NCBI GenBank assembly: GCA_031262005.1
Contig: JAISIO010000123.1
Location: 1-5,334 of the forward strand
Reading direction: 5' to 3'
DNA length: 5,334 nt
From: Bacteroidales bacterium
GTDB taxonomy: Bacteria > Bacteroidota > Bacteroidia > Bacteroidales > UBA1715
The position numbers and the translations under genes were made by a program. Below are positions 1 to 5,334 of this stretch, piece after piece. The notes below the pieces were generated by a model. The model made no database searches, was not told the origin of the DNA, and worked only from the letters and a program-made list of their open reading frames with translations. Each line of letters opens with the position of its first letter. Positions within the stretch are counted from its first letter, which is position 1.

Positions 1-2
1 AT

Positions 3-401
3 ACCAACTGGTGTGGGTATTGTAAAAAAATGGACGCAGCTACATTTACCAATGCTGATGTCATTAGCTATATCAATGAACATTTTCATGCGGTGAAATT
101 CAATGCCGAAGGCAATCAACTAATTACGTTTCAGGATAGTACCTATAAAAATACGCAATATAAAGCCGGAGCAACTCGTAATGCCACGCACCCGTTGGCA
201 CTTAAACTGTTGAATGGCAGAGCGGCGTATCCTACCATTATATATTATTCGGAAAAATATAATTTAATTGCGCCCGTACCGGGATTTCAAACTGTTGAAA
301 CTATTCAACCATACTTATTTTACTTTGGAGAACAGGTGTTTACAATTGGTAATTCGTGGGAGACTTTTGTAAAAGGGTATATGGCACCGCATTTTAAGTA
401 A
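3..401 (+). CDS. Thioredoxin-fold protein, 3' part (gene starts before the window)
   Basis: The frame is open from the first full codon, and the visible 132 residues begin TNWCGYCKKMD. The CGYC pair (codons at 12-14 and 21-23) right after a Trp is the redox-active CxxC of a thioredoxin fold, so the Met at 30 is internal and the true start lies upstream. The tyrosine-proline-threonine at about 228-236 fits the cis-proline loop that faces the CxxC. A small C-terminal helix region follows, ending ...WETFVKGYMAPHFK. Proteins of this kind in Bacteroidota are usually exported thiol-disulfide reductases or thioredoxin-like proteins of about 160-190 residues, so perhaps 30-50 residues, including any signal peptide, are missing. 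Location and substrate cannot be judged from the part present. The stop codon directly abuts an ATG at 402. The fold assignment is fairly safe; the exact subfamily (thioredoxin_7/DUF255-like) is inferred. Confidence 0.85.
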   Translation, partial: TNWCGYCKKMDAATFTNADVISYINEHFHAVKFNAEGNQLITFQDSTYKNTQYKAGATRNATHPLALKLLNGRAAYPTIIYYSEKYNLIAPVPGFQTVETIQPYLFYFGEQVFTIGNSWETFVKGYMAPHFK

Positions 402-538
402 ATGACTTATCGAACAAGAAAATTACCGATATATTTACCGATATAAATACCGATAAATTATCAAAAGCCGAATTGGAATTTTTAGAACAGATTGCAGGTT
501 ACATTGACAAAAACGGAGCATTTATCAATACACTATAA
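398..538 (+). pseudogene. Small open frame of about 46 codons without a normal start codon
   Basis: Between the thioredoxin gene and the exonuclease, one frame is open from 398 to a TAA at 536-538. It reads like protein, with a lysine/glutamate-rich amphipathic part (DKLSKAELEFLEQIAGYIDK) and the end NGAFINTL. It has no ATG, GTG or TTG start. An ATG at 402-404 abuts the upstream stop but is in another frame and stops after 14 codons. Adding a single base after that ATG would join it to this frame, giving about 46 residues starting M-x-LSNKKITDIF. It is therefore either a small gene broken by a one-base deletion (or a sequence error), the tail of a larger lost gene, or a gene starting at a rare codon such as ATT 422. 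Its first half contains a four-residue repeat, TDIF/TDIN/TDKL, from a 12-bp tandem repeat. No family is recognised. Confidence 0.4.
424..459. repeat. 12-bp tandem repeat, three units
   Basis: Three adjacent 12-bp units are visible: TACCGATATATT (424-435), TACCGATATAAA (436-447) and TACCGATAAATT (448-459). They share TACCGATA and differ only in the AT-rich tail. Because 12 is a multiple of three, the array keeps the reading frame of the small open frame in which it lies and encodes TDI/TDI/TDK repeats. It could be slippage inside a small gene or a cluster of binding sites upstream of the exonuclease; the sequence alone does not decide. Confidence 0.75.
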
Positions 539-540
539 TC

Positions 541-1269
541 ATGAATGTACACATTTCTCGCATCGACATCACAAAAATTCTCTTTCTCGACATTGAAACC
601 GTGCCGCAGTATGCCACTTATGACGAAGTGCCCGAAGTGGAACGAGAACTATGGGAACAGAAATCGAAACGTTTGCGTAGCGACGATATGTCGGAGGAGG
701 ATTTATATAAAAAAGCAGGGATTTTTGCCGAATTTGGGAAAATTATATGCATTTCGGTAGCGTATGTGCTGCAAAAAAAAGACGATATTCAAGTGCGAGT
801 ACGTTCATTTTCGGGACACGACGAAAAACAAGTGTTGCTTGATTTTATGGAATTGATACGTAAGCATTTTGACGGTAAACAAACGCTTTTTTGTGCACAC
901 AATGGCATTGAATTTGACTTCCCGTATCTTGCTCGCAGGGCGTTAATCAATGGAATTACAATTCCGCGTTCGCTTGATACACGGGGTAAAAAGCCGTGGG
1001 AAACACCATATATTGATACGCTTGATTTGTGGCGTTTTGGCGATTACAAAAACTATACTTCGCTCAAATTATTAACTCATATATTTGCCATTCCTACACC
1101 GAAAGACGATATTGACGGCAGTATGGTGTGCGATGTGTATTGGCGTGAAAACGATTTGCAGCGCATAGTAACCTACTGTCAAAAAGATGTGATTGCGATA
1201 TTGCAATTGTTCCGCCGCTATCGTTGTGAGGAATTAATTCTCGATGATGCTGTTGTTATTGTGGAGTGA
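541..1269 (+). CDS. DEDDy-type 3'-5' exonuclease, PolB exonuclease-like
   Basis: A complete 242-residue cytoplasmic protein of the predicted 3'-5' exonuclease group related to the proofreading domain of family B DNA polymerases (PF10108-like). All three exonuclease motifs are present. Exo I is FLDIET at residues 15-20, with metal ligands D17 and E19. Exo II is AHNGIEFDFPYL at 119-130, with D126. Exo III is YCQKD at 212-216, with Y212 and D216; the Y-x3-D spacing marks the DEDDy subclass. The members are expected to remove nucleotides from 3' ends with two metal ions, probably in DNA repair or nucleic-acid turnover; the true substrate is not established for this group. No polymerase domain follows, and the length matches stand-alone family members. 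The ATG at 541 is chosen because it lies just ahead of Exo I and only 2 bp after the preceding stop. It follows the thioredoxin gene on the same strand and may share its transcript. No clear promoter or Shine-Dalgarno site was seen. Confidence 0.9.
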   Translation: MNVHISRIDITKILFLDIETVPQYATYDEVPEVERELWEQKSKRLRSDDMSEEDLYKKAGIFAEFGKIICISVAYVLQKKDDIQVRVRSFSGHDEKQVLLDFMELIRKHFDGKQTLFCAHNGIEFDFPYLARRALINGITIPRSLDTRGKKPWETPYIDTLDLWRFGDYKNYTSLKLLTHIFAIPTPKDDIDGSMVCDVYWRENDLQRIVTYCQKDVIAILQLFRRYRCEELILDDAVVIVE

Positions 1270-1339
1270 AACGATTACATTATATAGGCTTTGGGGAAAA
1301 CTATCATTTCATAAAACCGCCCCTTGTGCAATCGCCCAT
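1270..1339. other. Intergenic spacer downstream of the exonuclease
   Basis: This short stretch between the exonuclease stop and the end of the decayed minus-strand gene shows no open frame with protein-like content, no tRNA-like fold and no convincing hairpin followed by a T-run. A GGGG...CCCC pairing is possible at about 1293-1323, but its interior does not pair. With the decayed gene and the terminator, it completes the 372-bp gap between the two convergent gene groups. Confidence 0.5.
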
Positions 1340-1583
1340 TCAATCGTGCAATTTTTGTTTTAGTAATTCATCAATTTCAGTCCAATCTTTTTTATTGCTG
1401 TCCAATAAAAATTGAAAGAAGTGAAATAGTTATTGAACAAACTGTTAATCGGCATTTGAGTCTCTCTTTCAATTTCTCAAGCCCCCAATCAAAAAGCATG
1501 AGTTGGAGAGGGTCATTTGGTGTCGTTTTAAGGATAGCCTCCCATTCTTTTTCCGGGTGATTGCTATTTATCGGATAGCAATT
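1340..1583 (-). pseudogene. Decayed fragment of an unidentified gene (at least two frameshifts)
   Basis: On the minus strand, from about 1583 down to about 1461, one frame reads like real protein: NSNHPEKEWEAILK, then TTPNDPLQLMLFDWGLEKLK. It then turns into an unlikely hydrophobic tail. Protein-like sequence resumes in a second frame at about 1458-1410 (QMPINSLFNNYFTSFNF), and in a third at about 1411-1340 (LLDSNKKDWTEIDELLKQ, ending KLHD and TGA at 1342-1340). Joined, these give a plausible continuous C-terminus of about 80 residues, broken by two frameshifts. There is no ATG near the 5' end: the frame runs into the terminator hairpin, where only a TTG is available, so the N-terminal part is missing. 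The family is not recognised. It lies on the same strand as the etf operon but beyond its terminator, and is best read as a remnant. Sequencing error is the alternative explanation for the shifts. Confidence 0.5.
1560..1582. repeat. Perfect 8-bp inverted repeat next to the terminator
   Basis: ATTGCTAT (1560-1567) and ATAGCAAT (1575-1582) are perfect inverted copies around a 7-nt loop, TTATCGG. The palindrome ends 3 bp before the left arm of the main terminator. It could be a secondary hairpin in the 3' trailer or chance in AT-rich DNA. It also overlaps the start of the decayed gene's readable frame (residues CYPINSN), so it may simply be former coding sequence. Confidence 0.45.
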
Positions 1584-1617
1584 AAAAAATCCTACTCTCA
1601 AACGAGAGTAGGATTTT
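1584..1617 (-). terminator. Rho-independent terminator of the etf-dehydrogenase operon
   Basis: A perfect 14-bp stem, AAAATCCTACTCTC (1586-1599) and GAGAGTAGGATTTT (1604-1617), surrounds an AAAC loop (1600-1603). Read on the minus strand, it starts 24 bp after the dehydrogenase stop codon and is followed by a run of six T (1589-1584), the classic intrinsic terminator layout. On the + strand it is followed by only four T and then GG, so it may also stop transcripts from the exonuclease side, but less typically. The position between convergent gene groups supports a two-way role. Confidence 0.9.
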
Positions 1618-1641
1618 GGTAATTATCTAAAAGAGTAGGGG

Positions 1642-3345
1642 TTAAATTTTATAGAATCCCAAATCTTTTACATCAGATTTTTCAATATAAGCCAAACGTT
1701 GTTTGTTTTCGCTGTACCCAAGTTTTATGAATATTTCGGCTGATTCTTTAAAGCAATCGCAACGATTGGCATCAATTACCAATAAATGACCCATAATAAT
1801 ATTGCCAGCCATTTCAACCAAGCGACGTGCGTGGAAGTCAATGTATTCATTGTTTTTTTCGCCTTTTACCATTTCTACGGCTTTTGCGTAGTCGGTTGTC
1901 ATATCAGCTAATTTTTCACGTAAGTAATCGAAATGTGCATTTACCTGTTCGGCTTCGTAAGCTTTTATTTGGTTCAAATAACCGCCTGTGGTTACACCGC
2001 GAATAGCTGCGACAACTTGTAATTGTGATGTTCCTTCGTAAATAGAGGTAATACGCGCATCACGATAAATTCGCTCAATAGGGTAGTCTTTCATAAATCC
2101 GGAACCACCGTGAACTTGTAACGAGTCGTAAGCTAATGAATTAGCATACTCACTCGAAGTCAATTTTACAAGCGGAGTAAAAATATCGGCTAATTTGCTA
2201 TATACTCGTGCGTCGGCTTTTTCTTCAGCTGTCAAATCGCGTTTTTTCGCAAGCATATCATATGCTTTGTACACATCTACAAAACGTGATGTTTCGTACA
2301 ACAACGAACGAACCGCTTCGGTGCGCACTTTCATGTTAGTAATCAATTCGTACACAGCCGGAAACTGAATAATCGGTTTGCCGAATTGTTCACGTTCGTG
2401 TGCGTAAGACAATGCTTCGCGGTACGCTGCTTCGCAAAGTCCAACTGATTGAGCACCAATACCTAAACGTGCTCCATTCATCAAGAACATAACATATTTA
2501 ATAAGTCCCATTCGACGTTCGCCGCAGAGTTCAGCAGGAGCATTTTTGAACACTAATTCGCAGGTTGGCGAACCTTTAATACCAAGTTTGTTTTCCAAAC
2601 GGCGCACAATCACAGCTTTATCATTGCGGTCGTAAATGAGCAATGAAAGACCACGTGCATCTGTTGTGCCTTCTTCAGTACGAGCAAGCACAAGATTAAC
2701 GTGTGCATCGCCATTGGTAATAAAACGTTTTACACCGTTCAAAAACCACTGTTTCTTTTCTTCGTCGTAGTGCGCTTTCAGTTGCACCGCACCAAGATCC
2801 GAACCTGCATCAGGTTCGGTTAAGTCCATTGCTGCGGTTTCGCCTGCACAAATACGAGTTAAGTATTTTGTTTTCATTGCTTCATCGCCAAATTCCAAAA
2901 TAGTTTCGGCGCAATCCTGCAAACCAAAAATATTACAAAAAGCAGCGTCGGCACGTGCAACAATTTCACCTGACATAATATAGGGTACGGTTGGTAAATT
3001 AAGTCCACCATACTGACGTGGAAGCGACATACCCAACAATTCTGCTTTGCGGAAAGCGTCTAATCCCTGTTGCGTTCCTTGTGCATATACCACTTCATTG
3101 TTTACAATTTTCGGACCTTCGTGATCTACTGATTCTGCCAAAGGTGCAAGCAAATTGGCACTAATATCGCCCACGATGTCCATTACTTTGTCGTAGCTGT
3201 CAAGTGCGTCATCAAAGTCCTGCGGGGCATAGTCAAATTTGTCTTTCTCAGCAAAGTTGTCTTCTTTCAACTTTACTATTTTTTGCATCAGAGGGTGTTC
3301 CAAATGGAATCTCAGTGCTTTATTATCTGAATAAAAGTTTGCCAT
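1642..3345 (-). CDS. Acyl-CoA dehydrogenase, long form (567 residues)
   Basis: A cytoplasmic FAD enzyme that interconverts acyl-CoA and trans-2-enoyl-CoA and passes electrons to or from ETF. The N-terminal helical domain spans about 45-170, the middle beta domain about 172-275 and the C-terminal helical domain about 285-450. The first family signature is LTEPDAGSDLGA (175-186). The second is QVHGGSGFMKDYPIER (410-425), followed by IYRDA. The catalytic base is predicted as E437 in IYEGTSQLQ, the position used by short-, medium- and very-long-chain enzymes. Typical family members have about 380 residues; this one has roughly 80 extra at the N-terminus and a tail of about 115 (451-567). That layout recalls the long DmdC/FadE-type group, so the substrate cannot be read from the sequence; butyryl/crotonyl-CoA is only one possibility. 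It is the last gene of the operon, 9 bp after etfA. ATG at 3345 is the first in-frame start, and the length is typical of Bacteroidales homologues as I know them. Confidence 0.93.
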   Translation of the reverse strand: MANFYSDNKALRFHLEHPLMQKIVKLKEDNFAEKDKFDYAPQDFDDALDSYDKVMDIVGDISANLLAPLAESVDHEGPKIVNNEVVYAQGTQQGLDAFRKAELLGMSLPRQYGGLNLPTVPYIMSGEIVARADAAFCNIFGLQDCAETILEFGDEAMKTKYLTRICAGETAAMDLTEPDAGSDLGAVQLKAHYDEEKKQWFLNGVKRFITNGDAHVNLVLARTEEGTTDARGLSLLIYDRNDKAVIVRRLENKLGIKGSPTCELVFKNAPAELCGERRMGLIKYVMFLMNGARLGIGAQSVGLCEAAYREALSYAHEREQFGKPIIQFPAVYELITNMKVRTEAVRSLLYETSRFVDVYKAYDMLAKKRDLTAEEKADARVYSKLADIFTPLVKLTSSEYANSLAYDSLQVHGGSGFMKDYPIERIYRDARITSIYEGTSQLQVVAAIRGVTTGGYLNQIKAYEAEQVNAHFDYLREKLADMTTDYAKAVEMVKGEKNNEYIDFHARRLVEMAGNIIMGHLLVIDANRCDCFKESAEIFIKLGYSENKQRLAYIEKSDVKDLGFYKI

Positions 3346-3354
3346 ATCTGTCTG

Positions 3355-4371
3355 TTATTTTGTGTTTTGTTTGTAATATTTAACCATTTTTGGAAGAACT
3401 TCGTTCAAATCGCCCGAAATTACATAATCGGCTATGGTATTAATAGGCGCAAGAGGATCGTTGTTAATCGAAATTACGATTGACGATTCTTGCATACCTG
3501 CGGTGTGTTGCACAGCACCCGAAATACCGCAAGCAATGTACAATTTCGGTCGCACTGTTACACCCGTTTGCCCTACTTGGCGTTCGTGTTCCACAAAACC
3601 AGAATCTACAGCAGCACGAGAACCGGCAACTTCGCCACCCAAAACTTCGGCTAAATCATACAATAATTTGAAATTTTCTTTTGAACCCACGCCATAGCCT
3701 CCAGCTACGATTACTTGCGCTGCTTTCAAGTTCACTTTACTTTTTTCAATCTCACGTTCAATGATTTTTACCACAAAATCAGTATCATTCAAAATTGAAA
3801 TATCGAATTTTTTAATTTCGCCTTTATAATTTGCGTCAAAAATTTCTTTTTTCATCACACCTTCACGCACGGTTGCTATTTGCGGACGAGTGTCGGGGTT
3901 AATGATTGTTGCAATAATATTTCCACCAAAAGCAGGACGAATTTGATACAACAAATTTTTGTATTCCTGTTTCGTTTTAGGGTCGGTGTAGTCTCCAATT
4001 TCAAGACTTGTACAGTCGGCAGTCAAACCACTTCCGGTTGTAGAGCAAATGCGTGGAGCTAAATCACGTCCTACCGACGATGCGCCGAAAAGAGCAATTT
4101 CAGGTTGCTCCTGTTTAAATATTTCACATACAATTTTATTGTGTGGTAGGGTTGAGTATGGAGCCAAACGTTTATCGTCTGCCACGTGTAACACATCTAC
4201 TCCATAAGGAAATAATTCTTTTTCCAAACCACCTAAATTAGACCCAATAGCAATAGCTTCGAGTTTCTTTCCAAGTTGGTTAGCCAATTTTTTACCTTTG
4301 GTAAGCAACTCTAAACTTACATCGGCAACGGCTCCATCTTCTATTTCTATATATACAAAAACGTTATTCAC
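3355..4371 (-). CDS. etfA: Electron transfer flavoprotein, alpha subunit
   Basis: The FAD-carrying alpha subunit of ETF, partner of EtfB and electron carrier for the dehydrogenase encoded 9 bp downstream. The N-terminal alpha/beta domain spans about 1-200 and the C-terminal FAD domain about 212-330. FAD-domain marks are GSRAAVDSGF (250-259, with R252 expected near the flavin), QVGQTG (265-270) and YIACGISGAVQHTAGM (278-293). The end of the family signature reads VISIN where A is usual before the final IN (S301). The loop after it is NNDPLAPI (303-310). Length (338) is near normal for bacterial EtfA (about 310-340). The start is a GTG at 4371: an in-frame TAA lies 15 bp upstream of it and the next in-frame Met is at residue 173, so GTG giving MNNVFVYIEI is well supported, although GTG starts are uncommon in this phylum. 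It sits 27 bp after etfB in the same operon. Confidence 0.95.
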   Translation of the reverse strand: MNNVFVYIEIEDGAVADVSLELLTKGKKLANQLGKKLEAIAIGSNLGGLEKELFPYGVDVLHVADDKRLAPYSTLPHNKIVCEIFKQEQPEIALFGASSVGRDLAPRICSTTGSGLTADCTSLEIGDYTDPKTKQEYKNLLYQIRPAFGGNIIATIINPDTRPQIATVREGVMKKEIFDANYKGEIKKFDISILNDTDFVVKIIEREIEKSKVNLKAAQVIVAGGYGVGSKENFKLLYDLAEVLGGEVAGSRAAVDSGFVEHERQVGQTGVTVRPKLYIACGISGAVQHTAGMQESSIVISINNDPLAPINTIADYVISGDLNEVLPKMVKYYKQNTK

Positions 4372-4398
4372 GGTATTTCTGTTTTAAAATTAATACTA

Positions 4399-5271
4399 TT
4401 ATCCTATTGTGTGATTTGAAATCAATTCTTTCATCAAAGTGTCCATATCGGCATCACTTGGCGTTAATTGTACGCTTTCTTTTGCTGTTAAAACCACGTT
4501 TTCAATAGTTTTAACTTTCGTAGGCGAACCTGTTAAGCCTAAACAATTAAAATCGGGGTTCAAATCATTTGCCGACCATTCGGTAATGGTAAGCGATGGG
4601 CTTGTTTTATACAAATTTACGTATGAAGATTCTGTTTCTTGCATTTCGCTCATCGTTTTTGCATGTTTGTTTTTCATTGTCAGCTTAGAATTTCTAAAAC
4701 GACACTCTGCTGCTGAACTATGAACGGTAACAAGGCAAGGAAGCGGAGCTTCTACAACCTCAATACCTCGCTCCAAACGACGTTTTACACGAATAGTTTT
4801 ATTGGTAATGCTTTGAATTTCTTCTGCGTATGTAATTTGCGGAATGCCAACTTTATCAGCAACTTGCGGACCAACCTGCGCCGTATCACCATCAATTGCT
4901 TGACGACCTGCAAGAATTAAATCGAATGGGGCAAGTTTTTTCATTGCAAGGCTCAGAGTGTACGAGGTTGCAAGTGTATCGGCTCCTGCAAATGCACGGT
5001 CGGTAACTAAATAACCACCGTTGGCACCGCGAAACATTGCTTCACGAATAATTTCGGATGCTCGCGGAGGACCCATTGTAACTATTTCTACGGTTGTTCC
5101 CGGAAATTTGTCTTTCAAACGTAATGCTTGTTCCAAAGCGTTTAAATCTTCCGGATTAAATATTGCAGGCAGTGCTGCACGGTTTACAGTACCATCGGGC
5201 TTCATTGCATCTTGACCCACATTGCGGGTGTCGGGTACTTGTTTAGCTAAAACTAAAATTTTTAATCCCAT
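4399..5271 (-). CDS. etfB: Electron transfer flavoprotein, beta subunit (bifurcating-type motif)
   Basis: The beta subunit of ETF, first gene of the etfB-etfA-dehydrogenase operon. Visible marks are KQVPDT (10-15) near the N-terminus, AGADTLATSYTLS (95-107), GRQAIDGDTAQVGPQ (122-136), and the beta-signature region VKRRLERGIEVVEAPLPCL (162-180). In mitochondrial-type ETF the nucleotide site of this subunit binds AMP and the third segment reads more like GKQAIDDDCNQTG. The GDTAQVGP form is what I know from clostridial and Acidaminococcus ETFs that bind a second FAD and use NADH, so electron bifurcation is suggested but unproved. The loop that docks on the dehydrogenase (about 185-209, reading SSAAECRFRNSKLTMKNKH) lacks the usual N-E-P-R-Y core, implying a specialised partner. 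Length 290 is slightly above the usual 250-270, because of residues about 200-250. ATG at 5271 gives the expected MGLKILVLAKQVPDT. Confidence 0.95.
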   Translation of the reverse strand: MGLKILVLAKQVPDTRNVGQDAMKPDGTVNRAALPAIFNPEDLNALEQALRLKDKFPGTTVEIVTMGPPRASEIIREAMFRGANGGYLVTDRAFAGADTLATSYTLSLAMKKLAPFDLILAGRQAIDGDTAQVGPQVADKVGIPQITYAEEIQSITNKTIRVKRRLERGIEVVEAPLPCLVTVHSSAAECRFRNSKLTMKNKHAKTMSEMQETESSYVNLYKTSPSLTITEWSANDLNPDFNCLGLTGSPTKVKTIENVVLTAKESVQLTPSDADMDTLMKELISNHTIG

Positions 5272-5302
5272 TCGTTTTTTTGTTTAATAAAATTTAAAGT
5301 GG

Positions 5303-5331
5303 CAAATATAAAAATAATTAGGAATTACGAA
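5303..5331 (-). promoter_or_regulatory. Candidate Bacteroidota promoter for the etf operon
   Basis: On the minus strand, TATATTTG (5310-5303) fits the TAnnTTTG -7 box of the Bacteroidota primary sigma factor. A weak -33-like TTCG (5331-5328; consensus TTTG) lies 17 nt upstream of it, a little closer than usual. Transcription would begin near 5296-5298, leaving a leader of about 25 nt, rich in A before the ATG (AAACAAAAAAACG), which suits translation initiation in this phylum. No operator or riboswitch is visible in the 63 bp available upstream of etfB. Confidence 0.5.
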
Positions 5332-5334
5332 TTA
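5316..5334. repeat. Short 7-bp-period repeat at the window edge
   Basis: The last bases read AATTAGG, AATTACG, AATTA: two full units and one partial unit of a 7-bp period. Arrays of AATTACG/AATTCGT type are, to my recollection, common between genes in Bacteroidota genomes, so this may be the edge of a longer array cut by the window. It overlaps the weak -33 part of the candidate promoter. Two and a half units are too few to be sure. Confidence 0.35.

Noticed and set aside
30..32. ATG at 30 as the start of the first gene
   Set aside because: The same frame is open upstream to the window edge and encodes TNWCGYCKK, which contains the thioredoxin active site, so this Met is internal.
424..459. 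CRISPR-like array
   Set aside because: The 12-bp units are directly adjacent with no spacers and far too short for CRISPR repeats.
545..760. 71-codon open frame inside the exonuclease gene on the same strand
   Set aside because: It overlaps Exo I of a clearly real gene in another frame and has no recognisable features.
1290..1325. Possible + strand terminator for the exonuclease (GGGG...CCCC)
   Set aside because: Only four pairs form, the interior does not pair, and no T-run follows.
1326..1352. GTGCAAT repeated at 1326-1332 and 1346-1352
   Set aside because: The sequence around the two copies differs, there are only two copies, and the second lies in the tail of the decayed gene; probably chance.
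1324..1560. + strand open frame of 78 codons in the convergent gap
   Set aside because: The peptide looks like an antisense reading (Ser/Phe/Arg-rich, no domain-like pattern), while the opposite strand carries the better protein-like segments.
3434..3697. + strand open frame opposite etfA, and similar ones opposite etfB (4439-4723, 4720-4920, 5021-5215)
   Set aside because: They lie wholly antisense to well-conserved ETF domains and their peptides show no coherent domain; they are shadows of codon bias in the real genes.

Overview
The window is about 5.3 kb of moderately AT-rich DNA, most likely from an anaerobic member of the Bacteroidota (Bacteroidales-like). This rests on the style of the proteins (a PolB-like DEDDy exonuclease, a long acyl-CoA dehydrogenase paired with EtfBA, an extracytoplasmic-type thioredoxin protein), A-rich leaders without clear Shine-Dalgarno sequences, and a TAnnTTTG-type -7 box upstream of etfB. 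Genus-level placement is not possible from the sequence alone.

Layout. The left arm reads on the + strand. It holds the 3' part of a thioredoxin-fold protein, whose CGYC active site lies at the very start of the window; then a small open frame of about 46 codons with no normal start codon; then a complete DEDDy 3'-5' exonuclease. A gene-poor stretch at about 1270-1641 follows. It contains the remains of a decayed minus-strand gene and a strong 14-bp hairpin terminator. The right arm is one minus-strand operon, etfB -> etfA -> acyl-CoA dehydrogenase, with gaps of 27 and 9 bp, a candidate promoter just upstream of etfB, and the terminator just after the dehydrogenase.

How the genes work together. 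The dehydrogenase oxidises an acyl-CoA (or reduces an enoyl-CoA) on its FAD, and EtfAB is its dedicated electron partner. EtfB carries a GRQAIDGDTAQVGP segment that looks more like NADH-using, electron-bifurcating ETFs of anaerobes than like mitochondrial-type ETF. A bifurcating complex built on an unusually long (567-residue) dehydrogenase is therefore a reasonable hypothesis, not a demonstrated fact. No thiolase, crotonase or hydroxyacyl-CoA dehydrogenase lies in the window, so the substrate cannot be assigned.

No completely new system is evident. The points most worth a second look are the bifurcation-type ETF with its divergent partner loop, the small start-less frame built on a 12-bp tandem repeat, and the decayed gene beside the terminator.
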